In this document: in pieces, positions 1-7,028 of the stretch | How positions within the stretch are numbered: the first letter of the stretch is position 1 | How the letters are laid out: each line of letters starts with the position of its first letter | Assembly: GCF_000269805.1 (NCBI RefSeq) | Contig: NZ_JH711481.1 | Span: forward strand, 432,834-496,833 | DNA from: Actinomyces massiliensis 4401292 | Lineage (GTDB): Bacteria > Actinomycetota > Actinomycetes > Actinomycetales > Actinomycetaceae | DNA length: 64,000 nucleotides | Direction of reading: 5' to 3' | Position numbers and translations under genes: made by a program | The notes under the pieces: generated by a model | Seen by the model: only the letters and a program-made list of their open reading frames with translations | Databases searched by the model: none | What the model was told of the DNA's origin: nothing

Positions 1-454
1 CCATCTCGAGCAGCTTCTCAACGCCAAGGTGCTCAACCTGGACATCCAGCGCCTCGACCTGGTCAATGACACGACCATCGTCGACGTCCGTTACAGGCTC
101 CACCGCCCCCAGCCTCAGACGGAGGCTCTGCAGGTCTCACAGGCCGCACAGGCCTCGCCGCAGCCTCTTCAGACCCAGCAGTCGGCGCCATTGGTTCACG
201 AGGTGTCCACGACCACGCCCCTCCCTCGGGATGGCCAGGCGGTGCAGCCCCAGGGAATCGCGACATCGACCTTCTCGCCTCAGCAGCCGGCATCCACACG
301 GCGGGGCCGGCGAAGCCAGCAGAGCCCGAATATTCAGCAGGAGTACCAGAGCGCACCCGCACCGCAGCAGAGCCAGCCCGCCGCCCCTGCGCAGGACCCC
401 TGGACCAACTCTTCCTGGCCCGCGCCGCCCTCACACCCCAACAACGCCCACTGA
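1..454 (+). CDS. DUF4956 family membrane protein, C-terminal part (5' end outside window)
   Basis: Open from the window edge (frame 2) to a TGA at 452-454. The first visible residues, HLEQLLNAKVLNLDIQRLDL, closely match the cytoplasmic end of the complete DUF4956 protein at 3412-4146 (LSRLLNARIHSIEVQRLDL, then LVNDTT and VDVRY in both), so this is the first member of a tandem pair. The rest is a Gln/Pro/Ala-rich tail with no fold that I recognise, longer than in the second copy. DUF4956 proteins are multi-pass membrane proteins of unknown function that often sit beside VTC-type polyphosphate polymerases, as here (VTC gene 224 bases downstream). The membrane segments lie outside the window. 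Confidence 0.85.
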   Translation, partial: HLEQLLNAKVLNLDIQRLDLVNDTTIVDVRYRLHRPQPQTEALQVSQAAQASPQPLQTQQSAPLVHEVSTTTPLPRDGQAVQPQGIATSTFSPQQPASTRRGRRSQQSPNIQQEYQSAPAPQQSQPAAPAQDPWTNSSWPAPPSHPNNAH

Positions 455-500
455 CAGCCCTGACAGCCCTGACTGCGCTGACGGCCCTGACCGCCCAGCG
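451..500. repeat. Degenerate CTGACnGCC simple repeat
   Basis: Directly after the DUF4956 stop codon, about five imperfect copies of a 9-bp unit (CTGACAGCC, CTGACTGCG, CTGACGGCC, CTGACCGCC) follow one another. Similar short CCCTGA/CCCTCAG-type runs occur inside and between other genes of the window (for example 7665-7715 and 47430-47625), so this looks like the same slippage-prone sequence type rather than a regulatory site. Confidence 0.6.
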
Positions 501-678
501 AGGTCGGCAAGGTCGGGCAACAGATCAACCAGTCGCAGAACCGGCGGCTCCGGCGAGGCGCGCCGCCCCATCGGCACAGCCGATTGCAGCCGATTCGCGG
601 CACCACCGATTCCAACCACTCACTGTACTCACCGCCTGATTCACCGCCCGGAAGGACCGGAAGGAAAGGAGGGGCGAC

Positions 679-1497
679 ATGCCACGCACCGAGCACCTCA
701 ACACCATCACCCTCGCCGAGCTCAATGCCGAAGCGGGCCTGCTCACCCGCATGGACCGCAAGTACCTGGTGCCGCCGGACGACGTCCAGGACATCATCGA
801 CATCCTCGCTCCGCGGGCACAGGTCCTGCAGATCGACGGACTGCGCAACTTCCAGTACGCCTCCACCTACTTCGACACCTCCGCTCTGGACGCCTTCTTC
901 CTGGCCGCCTACAAGCGCCGTCGTCGCTACAAGATCCGCACCCGCACCTACCTGGACTCCGACCTGTGCTTCCTGGAGGTCAAGACCAACGGTTCGCGCG
1001 AGGCAACGGTCAAGGACCGGCTGAAGTACAGTCCCGACGACGCCGACCGCATCACCGAAGAGGGCAAGGAATTCATCGTCGAGCGCCTGGTGGAGTCCGA
1101 GACCTGCGCCCTCGAGGAGGCCCGCGACATCGCGGAGGCGCTGGTGCCCGTCATGGACAGCACTTACCAGCGCACCACGCTCCACCTGCCCAACGACAAC
1201 GCCCGCGCCACCTTCGACAAGGCCCTGACCTGGGAGCTGTTCAACTCCGATGGCGTCCGCACCGACCGCCGCGTGCTCATCGACAAGCGGATGGTGGTGG
1301 AGACCAAGAACCCCTCCACGGCTTCGCCCACGGATCGGCTCCTGTGGGGACGCGGCCATCGGCCGACCCGTTTGTCCAAGTACGCCACCGGAATGGCGGT
1401 GCTCCACGAGAGCCTGCCCACCAACAGGTGGCACCGAACCATCAACCGCGACCTGGGCCGTTACCAGTACGACGCCCCGACGCGCCGGGGTCTTTAA
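679..1497 (+). CDS. VTC-domain polyphosphate polymerase family protein (copy 1)
   Basis: A 272-residue protein starting at an ATG preceded by GGAAAGGAGGGG. It has the marks of the VTC/triphosphate-tunnel fold: MDRKYLV near residue 31, YFDT near 65, a basic run KRRRRYKIRTRTY near 80, and FLEVK near 98, which supply the basic and acidic residues that line the tunnel in this family. VTC catalytic subunits in yeast make polyphosphate from ATP; bacterial relatives are annotated as polyphosphate polymerase domain proteins but their product is mostly untested. It forms a unit with the DUF4956 protein upstream, and the whole unit recurs at 3412-5041. It has no signal peptide, so a cytoplasmic enzyme working with the DUF4956 membrane partner is likely. 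Confidence 0.88.
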   Translation: MPRTEHLNTITLAELNAEAGLLTRMDRKYLVPPDDVQDIIDILAPRAQVLQIDGLRNFQYASTYFDTSALDAFFLAAYKRRRRYKIRTRTYLDSDLCFLEVKTNGSREATVKDRLKYSPDDADRITEEGKEFIVERLVESETCALEEARDIAEALVPVMDSTYQRTTLHLPNDNARATFDKALTWELFNSDGVRTDRRVLIDKRMVVETKNPSTASPTDRLLWGRGHRPTRLSKYATGMAVLHESLPTNRWHRTINRDLGRYQYDAPTRRGL

Positions 1498-1608
1498 GGC
1501 CCGTCCAGCCGTTGCCCGGTCCGACCTGGAAACTAGAACAAGGCCAGAACAGGCAACGGCTGGACGGCTGGGTTCGACCCACAAGTCAGGAACCCGCGGC
1601 TTCCCCTC

Positions 1609-1911
1609 ATGGGCAGACCGCGGAGTCTCAACGAGCAGGCGATGATCGAGCACGCCATGGAGGAGTTCTGGGCCAACAGCGACAGCTGTTGCCTCACCGC
1701 TGCCTCACCGGCGCGCCCGGCCGAGGCAACCGGCCTGACCAAGGGCAGCCTGTGCGCCTTCTCCGACAGGCGCGCACTGCTCGATACATGCCTGGCATGT
1801 ACCAGCAGGTCGCCGAGACCGGGCCGCAATCGGGCAGTAATTGCTCGATCTCCAGTAGCAACTGCTCGATCTCGAGCCGCAACTGCTGGAGGCCTCCGAG
1901 AACTGCCGCCG
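1609..1911 (+). pseudogene. Remnant of a TetR-family regulator
   Basis: From the ATG at 1609 the frame reads MGRPRSLNEQAMIEHAMEEF, then GLTKGSLCAFSDRRALL, which is recognisable as a TetR DNA-binding domain (GRPR start, a helix, then the xGLSKGSLYxxFxDKxALF recognition segment). The helix-turn-helix is damaged: the Tyr of the YxxF segment is Cys, and the stretch between helices is scrambled. After about residue 62 the similarity shifts to another frame (MYQQVAETGP near 1796-1825), indicating at least one frameshift. The remnant runs into the 150-bp repeat at 1912. The TetR gene may once have controlled the SDR gene at 2300. I consider it non-functional. Confidence 0.65.
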
Positions 1912-2061
1912 CGCGCATCCGGCGCAACATGTCCAAAACGGAGGAGATCAAGACCTTCTCCCTCGCAGTTTCACTCAGCAACCCGCTCCAACCTGCGGGT
2001 TTCTGTTTCAGCTGTGCAGGGGCAGTGCGTTGATCTCCTCCGTTTTGGACATCCGAGCCTC
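1912..2061 (+). repeat. 150-bp direct repeat with 23-bp internal inverted repeats, copy 1
   Basis: Matches 3112-3261 with only two substitutions (1994 T/C, 2023 C/G), at an exact offset of 1,200 bases and in the same orientation. Within it, 1929-1951 (starting ATGTCCAAAACGGAGGAGAT) and 2030-2052 are perfect reverse complements, so the unit can fold into a large hairpin. A second small stem (AACCCGC 1980-1986 with GCGGGTT 1995-2001, followed by TCTGTTT) resembles an intrinsic terminator on the + strand. The form, short with terminal inverted repeats and no coding capacity, suits a MITE-like element. The two copies bracket the SDR gene. Confidence 0.8.
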
Positions 2062-2299
2062 TGGAGCTCTCCACCAGGCGATCGACGTGGCGCTATCCGG
2101 CCTGCGAGTCTGGCTCGGCCAGGACGGGTGACCGCGCCCCGGCCGAGCCGGCCGGCCGCTGATCGCCGGCCTATGCACAGCCGGCCGGCCGCTGATCGCC
2201 GACCGATGCGCAGCACACCCGCGACCCGCCCCATCCAGGGGAAACGTCCGTCCACGTCTTTGACCGATAGTTCAAACCGATAGCTCAAGAAGGAGAACT

Positions 2300-3094
2300 A
2301 TGAATCTGCATCTCGAGGGGAAGACCGCCCTGGTCACCGGGGCCGGCCGTGGAATCGGCCTAGCAGTCGCGCAACGGCTGGCGCAGGAGGGCGCGCAGGT
2401 CGTCGGCACCGCGCGCACCATCACCCCAGAACTGGAAAAGACAGCCATAGCAGCCATCCCAGCCGACCTGGCAACACCTGGGGGCGCCACCGGTGCGGTG
2501 CAGTCCGCCCTGGATGGGCTCGGCGGTATTGACATCCTCATCAACAACGTCGGCGGTGGCGACGCGGACACCCTCAAGCTCGGTGGTTTCCTCGAGCTGG
2601 ATGCGGATGATGCCCAGTGGCAGAACATGTTCAACCTCAACCTCTTCAGCGCCGTGTGGACAAGCCATGCCGCTCTCCCAAGCCTTATTGAGCGCAAGGG
2701 CTCCATCGTCAGCGTCTCATCCATCAACGCCCTCATCCCCACCCCGAGCCCCGTGGGCTACAGCGAGGCCAAGGCCGCACTCCTTGCTTTCAACAAGCGG
2801 CTGAGCGAGGAGTTCGGGCCGCGCGGCGTACGCGTCAACACAGTCTCCCCGGGCACCGTGGGAACCGGACGTTTACGCGATCCAGACGGCTACGGCGCAC
2901 GAGTCGCTGCAGCCCGGGGCATGAAGCATGAAGAGCTCCTAGCCGCCCTGCCCTCGATCTTCAAGATCGCTTCCGGGCGCCTCACCGAGCCCGAGGAGAT
3001 CGCCGACTTGGTCGTCTTCCTCGCATCACCTGCTGCCAGCAGTGTTGTCGGCGCCAACATCGTCGCCGACGGCGGCACTGTGAAAACCGTCTAA
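2300..3094 (+). CDS. SDR family NAD(P)-dependent oxidoreductase
   Basis: A 264-residue classical short-chain dehydrogenase, the normal family length. The ATG at 2300 follows AAGAAGGAGAA at ideal spacing. Visible motifs are the cofactor-binding TGAGRGIG (residues 13-20), NNVGG after strand 4, a Ser in the SSIN segment, and the catalytic YSEAK (YxxxK) near residue 154. It should reduce a carbonyl or oxidise an alcohol with NAD(P)(H); the substrate cannot be read from sequence. It stands alone: a dead TetR gene upstream, and a copy of the same 150-bp repeat on each side, the downstream one only 17 bases after its stop codon. This suggests arrival or exchange as a one-gene cassette between the two DUF4956-VTC units. 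Confidence 0.9.
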   Translation: MNLHLEGKTALVTGAGRGIGLAVAQRLAQEGAQVVGTARTITPELEKTAIAAIPADLATPGGATGAVQSALDGLGGIDILINNVGGGDADTLKLGGFLELDADDAQWQNMFNLNLFSAVWTSHAALPSLIERKGSIVSVSSINALIPTPSPVGYSEAKAALLAFNKRLSEEFGPRGVRVNTVSPGTVGTGRLRDPDGYGARVAAARGMKHEELLAALPSIFKIASGRLTEPEEIADLVVFLASPAASSVVGANIVADGGTVKTV

Positions 3095-3111
3095 GAGGCC
3101 CTGATCCCGCA

Positions 3112-3261
3112 CGCGCATCCGGCGCAACATGTCCAAAACGGAGGAGATCAAGACCTTCTCCCTCGCAGTTTCACTCAGCAACCCGCTCCAACCCGCGGGT
3201 TTCTGTTTCAGCTGTGCAGGGGGAGTGCGTTGATCTCCTCCGTTTTGGACATCCGAGCCTC
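3112..3261 (+). repeat. 150-bp direct repeat, copy 2
   Basis: Second copy of the element at 1912-2061, same strand, 148 of 150 positions identical. Its inverted-repeat arms lie at 3129-3151 and 3230-3252. In this copy the internal small stem reads AACCCGC...GCGGGTT with the change C at 3194. It follows the SDR stop codon by 17 bases. The rest of the gap to the next gene (3262-3411) holds a short CCCGGAC/CTCCCGG run and the AAGGAG ribosome-binding site for the DUF4956 gene, nothing else that I can see. Confidence 0.8.
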
Positions 3262-3411
3262 CCCACCGCCCGCATCTCCCGGACTTCCCGGACCTCCCGG
3301 ACGACTCATGCCCTGCCCATGCCCGATTCACAGCGGGCTCATTGAAACCGCTCCTTGACTATCCACCAACGGGCCGACCAGCCCGGGACATCAGATCCAA
3401 GGAGCCTCACC

Positions 3412-4146
3412 ATGACCCTCGCATCGATCGCCGCCATCGGCGCCGACCTGATCGCTCTGATCGCGCTCGTCGGCGGACTGTACGTTCGGCGCCACAGCCG
3501 CAAGGACCTCATGGCCGCCTACATCGGCGTCAACGTGGGCGTGCTGGCGGTGACTCTCCTACTGGCGACCTCCAGTGTCGGAGCCGGCCTGGGTCTGGGC
3601 CTCTTCGGCGTCCTGTCGATCATCCGCCTGCGCTCCACCGAGCTCGCCCAGCACGAGGTCGCCTACTTCTTCGCCGCCCTGGCACTCGGCCTGCTCGGCG
3701 GCATCGGCGCCTCCATCGCAACGACGGCCGTACTCATGGCGCTCGTCGTCGCCTCCCTGTGGATCGGCGACCACCCGTCCATGCTGCGCCGCAACCGCCA
3801 CCAGGTGGTCATGGTCGACCGCGCCATCTCCGATGAGACCGCCCTGACCGACCACCTCTCCCGCCTGCTCAACGCCCGGATCCACTCGATCGAGGTCCAG
3901 CGCCTCGACCTGGTCAACGACACCACGCTGGTCGATGTGCGCTACCAGCTCCACCGGCCCCGCCCCCAGGCGGCGACCAGTGCGCCCGCCCCGGCGGCTC
4001 CGGAGAGCCTCGAGAGCCCCGTCGCCACGCTGCCGCCCGCACTCTCCCCAGCAGAAGTCTGGAACCCGGTCGTGCAGGAGGCTCCCTCCTACCGCCCGCA
4101 GCGCGAGCCGCGGAACACCACGGCAGTCCACGCGGTCGTCCGCTGA
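3412..4146 (+). CDS. DUF4956 family membrane protein (copy 2)
   Basis: A 244-residue protein. I chose the ATG at 3412 because AAGGAGCC sits 7 bases ahead; an upstream TTG at 3355 lacks this. Four hydrophobic segments are visible (about residues 3-25, 36-55, 57-70 and 82-112), followed by a cytoplasmic domain with MVDRAISDETALTDHL and the same QRLDLVNDTTLVDVRY block as the partial protein at the window start, and a Pro/Ala-rich tail. DUF4956 proteins are uncharacterised membrane proteins genetically tied to VTC polymerases. The VTC gene starts 31 bases downstream and a surface lipoprotein follows, so all three probably form one operon acting at the membrane. Confidence 0.88.
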   Translation: MTLASIAAIGADLIALIALVGGLYVRRHSRKDLMAAYIGVNVGVLAVTLLLATSSVGAGLGLGLFGVLSIIRLRSTELAQHEVAYFFAALALGLLGGIGASIATTAVLMALVVASLWIGDHPSMLRRNRHQVVMVDRAISDETALTDHLSRLLNARIHSIEVQRLDLVNDTTLVDVRYQLHRPRPQAATSAPAPAAPESLESPVATLPPALSPAEVWNPVVQEAPSYRPQREPRNTTAVHAVVR

Positions 4147-4177
4147 CTCACCACTGGATATCGGATAGGAGCCACCC

Positions 4178-5041
4178 ATGCCCGCGGCCGCGCCCACCAC
4201 CACCGCCCTCGACACCGAGCGCCTGACCGCCACGACCCTGGAGGACCTCAACGCCTCCGCCGGCCTGCTCACCCGCGTCGACCGCAAGTACCTCGTCGCC
4301 TCCGACACCGCCCAGGGCGTCATCGACGCCCTGGCCGAGCGGGCCCTCGTCCTCGACATCGACGGTCGGCGCTGCTTCTCCTACGCCTCGACCTACTTCG
4401 ACACCCCCGAACTCGGCTCCTACTTCCAGGCCGCTCACAAGCGCCGTCGCCGCTTCAAGATCCGCACCCGCTCCTACCTGGATTCGGGACTGACCTTCCT
4501 GGAGGTCAAGACCCGCGGTCCTCGGGGCGCCACGATCAAGCAGCGCATAGACTACCGAGCCGCGGACGCCGACCACCTGACTCCCGAGGGCCTCGGCTTC
4601 ATCGCCGACTGCCTCGCGCCACTGAGCGGGTCCGTACGGGATGCCCGCCGCGTCGCGCGAAGCCTCAAGCCGGTGATGAGCACGACCTACCGCCGCACCA
4701 CGCTGCACCTGCCCGACGACGGCGCCCGCGCCACCATCGACACCGACCTGACGTGGACCGCATTCGCGTCCGGCGAGGACGGCGAGGGCGAGGAGCGCGG
4801 GTCCGGCACGCGCGCCACCCGCCGCGGCGCGCCCCGACCCGCGGGGCCGCTCGCCGTCGTCGAGACGAAGAATCCGGCTCGATGCTCTCCCACGGACCGC
4901 TACCTGTGGGCCAGCGGCCACCGGCCCTCGCGGATATCGAAGTACGCCACCGGCATGGCCGTACTCCACCCCGAGCTGCCGGCCAACAAATGGCATCGGC
5001 TCCTGACCCGCGAACTCGGCAGTACCGCTCGTGCCGCCTGA
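4178..5041 (+). CDS. VTC-domain polyphosphate polymerase family protein (copy 2)
   Basis: A 287-residue paralogue of the protein at 679-1497, with ATG at 4178 after ATAGGAGCC. Shared blocks include LLTRVDRKYLV, YASTYFDT, AHKRRRRFKIRTRSYLDSG, FLEVKTRGPRGATIK and YATGMAVLHPELPANKWHR. These carry the basic and acidic residues expected to line the triphosphate tunnel. It differs by a short Glu/Gly/Arg-rich insert (about residues 200-225, EDGEGEERGSG) not found in copy 1. It lies in the middle of a DUF4956-VTC-lipoprotein operon. Polyphosphate or another phosphate-polymer reaction is inferred from the family; no direct evidence for product or export can be seen. Confidence 0.88.
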   Translation: MPAAAPTTTALDTERLTATTLEDLNASAGLLTRVDRKYLVASDTAQGVIDALAERALVLDIDGRRCFSYASTYFDTPELGSYFQAAHKRRRRFKIRTRSYLDSGLTFLEVKTRGPRGATIKQRIDYRAADADHLTPEGLGFIADCLAPLSGSVRDARRVARSLKPVMSTTYRRTTLHLPDDGARATIDTDLTWTAFASGEDGEGEERGSGTRATRRGAPRPAGPLAVVETKNPARCSPTDRYLWASGHRPSRISKYATGMAVLHPELPANKWHRLLTRELGSTARAA

Positions 5042-5149
5042 GCCGGGGATTCCGGCTATCACCCCCACTGACCATCTGCCCCATCGACCGGCCGCCGCCC
5101 ACCAGCAGCCAGGCCCCGAGCGCCGGGACACCGGCACCAGGAGACACAC

Positions 5150-6919
5150 ATGTTGAACCCGCTCAAGCACGTCACCGCCCGCCCCATCGGACGCCATGCC
5201 GCAGCCCCGCGCGGCCGCAGGATGCAGCGCGTCGGTGGCGCGATCGCCGCCCTGGCCTCGGTCGCGCTCGTCACCGCCTGCGGGATGACGTCGGCGACCG
5301 CCACTGATGCGGCCACGGGCTCGACCAGCATCAGCACCGCCGTCAGGCAGGCCTCCGTCGGTGCGAGCGCATCCGATGTCCTGTCCGCGAACGCAGATAC
5401 CTCCGAGGCAACCGCGGTCGCCTCGGATGCCGACAAGACCGGCGCCTACGACGCCTCCGCCACCACGACCATCACGGCCTCGGGCGGCTCCGCCGAGGTC
5501 TCGGGCGCCGACGCCGGCAATGTCACTGTCGATGGCGGGACCGTCACCATCACCGGCTCCGGCACCTACGTGGTGAGCGGCACTCTCGACGGCCAGGTGG
5601 TCGTCAACGCGGATAAGGCCGACGTCCGCCTCGTTCTGGCGGGCGCCTCGATCACCAACACCGGCGGGCCCGCGATCGACATCCAGGACGCCGGGAGCGC
5701 CGTGATGGTCCTGGCGGAGGGCACCACGAACACACTAGCCGACGGCTCCGCCTACGCCGATACCAGTGAGGACGCCGCCACCGCCGCCCTGTTCTCCTCG
5801 GACACGCTCACCATCACGGGCACTGGCTCCCTGAACGTGACCGGCTCCTACAACGACGGCATCTCATCGAAGAACGGCCTGGTCATCACGGGCGAGCCAA
5901 CGATCACGGTCGACGCCGTCGATGACGGCGTGCGCGGCAAGGACTACCTGCTCGTCTCGTCGGGGAGTCTGACGGTGAGCGCGGGCGGCGATGGCCTGAA
6001 GTCCTCCGAGGACAACGACGAGGCCAAGGGGTTCGTCGTGCTCGGGGACGCCACGGTGAACGTCACCTCCGGCGACGACGGCGTGTCCGCGACCACCGAC
6101 GTCACCGTGGACGGCACGACGCTGTCGATCGCCGCCGGGGGCGGGCAGGCCAATGCCACCGTCTCGGAGGAGCAGGGACCGGGTCAGGGCGCGCCCGATC
6201 AGGGTGCGCCGGGTCAGGACCAGGGCGCCGGCGGCCAGTCCGATGAGAGCCAGTCCGAGAGCACCACCGCCTCCCCCAAGGGGATCAACGCCGGCGTGAC
6301 CTACGCCCAGGACACGGGCAGTGTCACCATTGACGCCGCCGATGAGGGCCTGCAGGCGGCCTTCGTCAATGTGAATGGCGGAAGCCTCGATATCGCCTCG
6401 GGCGACGACGGCATCAATGCCTCCAACGGCGATTACACGATCGAGGGCTACGAGAGCGCCGACTCCGAGTCCGATGACGGCTCGGTGCTCACGATCTCAG
6501 GCGGGCAGGTGCAGATCGATTACGCCAACTCCGACGGGATCGACTCCAACGGGTCGGCCCATGTCACCGGCGGCGAGGTCGTCGTGGGCGGTGCAGCGGG
6601 ATCGATGGACGGATCGGTGGACGCCAATGGCGAGACGACGCTGGTGGGCGTATCCGCCTCCATTCCGGTGGCCGAGGGCGACACGATCACCGTCACGGGT
6701 GCGGACGGCACGAGCTGGACACTGACCAGTACGGTCTCCGCCGATGCGGTGACGGTGCTCGGCCTGAGCGAGGGCGGCGAGTACACGGTGGCGACGACGT
6801 CGGGCGGTTCGACGACCGCGACGGCCGGCGCGCTGAGCGCCGGCATGGGCGGAGGCCCGGGAGGCCCCGGGGGCGGGGACCAGGGCCCGGGGCAGGGCGG
6901 TCCCGGGCGCAAGGGCTGA
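5150..6919 (+). CDS. Secreted lipoprotein with carbohydrate-binding beta-helix repeats (DUF4353-like)
   Basis: A 589-residue protein with ATG after CAGGAGACACAC. The N terminus is basic, then a hydrophobic run ending in LVTAC with the lipobox Cys at residue 44, so it should be lipid-anchored outside the membrane. The body is built of repeated short strands with Gly, Asp and Asn turns (DGGTVTITGSGTYVVSG, SGDDGINASNGDY, NSDGIDSNGSAHVTGG), typical of right-handed beta-helix proteins annotated as carbohydrate-binding domain-containing; a Clostridium relative binds pectin or cellulose and calcium. A Gln/Gly/Pro loop (around residues 343-370) and a Gly-Pro-Gly tail interrupt the repeats. Its place behind DUF4956 and VTC suggests one cell-surface function. 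The ligand is unknown. Confidence 0.82.
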   Translation: MLNPLKHVTARPIGRHAAAPRGRRMQRVGGAIAALASVALVTACGMTSATATDAATGSTSISTAVRQASVGASASDVLSANADTSEATAVASDADKTGAYDASATTTITASGGSAEVSGADAGNVTVDGGTVTITGSGTYVVSGTLDGQVVVNADKADVRLVLAGASITNTGGPAIDIQDAGSAVMVLAEGTTNTLADGSAYADTSEDAATAALFSSDTLTITGTGSLNVTGSYNDGISSKNGLVITGEPTITVDAVDDGVRGKDYLLVSSGSLTVSAGGDGLKSSEDNDEAKGFVVLGDATVNVTSGDDGVSATTDVTVDGTTLSIAAGGGQANATVSEEQGPGQGAPDQGAPGQDQGAGGQSDESQSESTTASPKGINAGVTYAQDTGSVTIDAADEGLQAAFVNVNGGSLDIASGDDGINASNGDYTIEGYESADSESDDGSVLTISGGQVQIDYANSDGIDSNGSAHVTGGEVVVGGAAGSMDGSVDANGETTLVGVSASIPVAEGDTITVTGADGTSWTLTSTVSADAVTVLGLSEGGEYTVATTSGGSTTATAGALSAGMGGGPGGPGGGDQGPGQGGPGRKG

Positions 6920-6943
6920 GCGCGCTCCCCCACACTCCCCCGT

Positions 6944-7014
6944 CGAGATCGGTTGTATTCCGGCTCGAGATCGGTCCGATGGACCGATCTCGAGCCGGAA
7001 TACAACCGATCTCG
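6944..7014. repeat. Perfect 34-bp inverted repeat built from 22-bp family units
   Basis: Bases 6944-6977 and 6981-7014 are exact reverse complements separated by GAT. Each arm is one and a half units of the 22-bp repeat (CGAGATCGGTTGTATTCCGG..., then CGAGATCGGTCC). It sits between two convergent genes (lipoprotein and GH13), 24 bases after one stop codon and 14 bases from the other, so it could stop transcription from both sides, though no T-tract follows on either strand. Confidence 0.85.
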
Positions 7015-7028
7015 GCATTTAGTGGGGA

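Noticed and set aside
1570-1612. GGTTCGACCC near 1571, resembling a tRNA T-arm
   Set aside because: No acceptor or anticodon stem can be folded around it. I found no tRNA anywhere in the window by eye.
66-2033. 655-codon + strand frame across the VTC gene
   Set aside because: It is Arg/Pro/His-rich, crosses the intergenic region and the TetR remnant, and has no motif; the VTC frame has conserved motifs and a ribosome-binding site.
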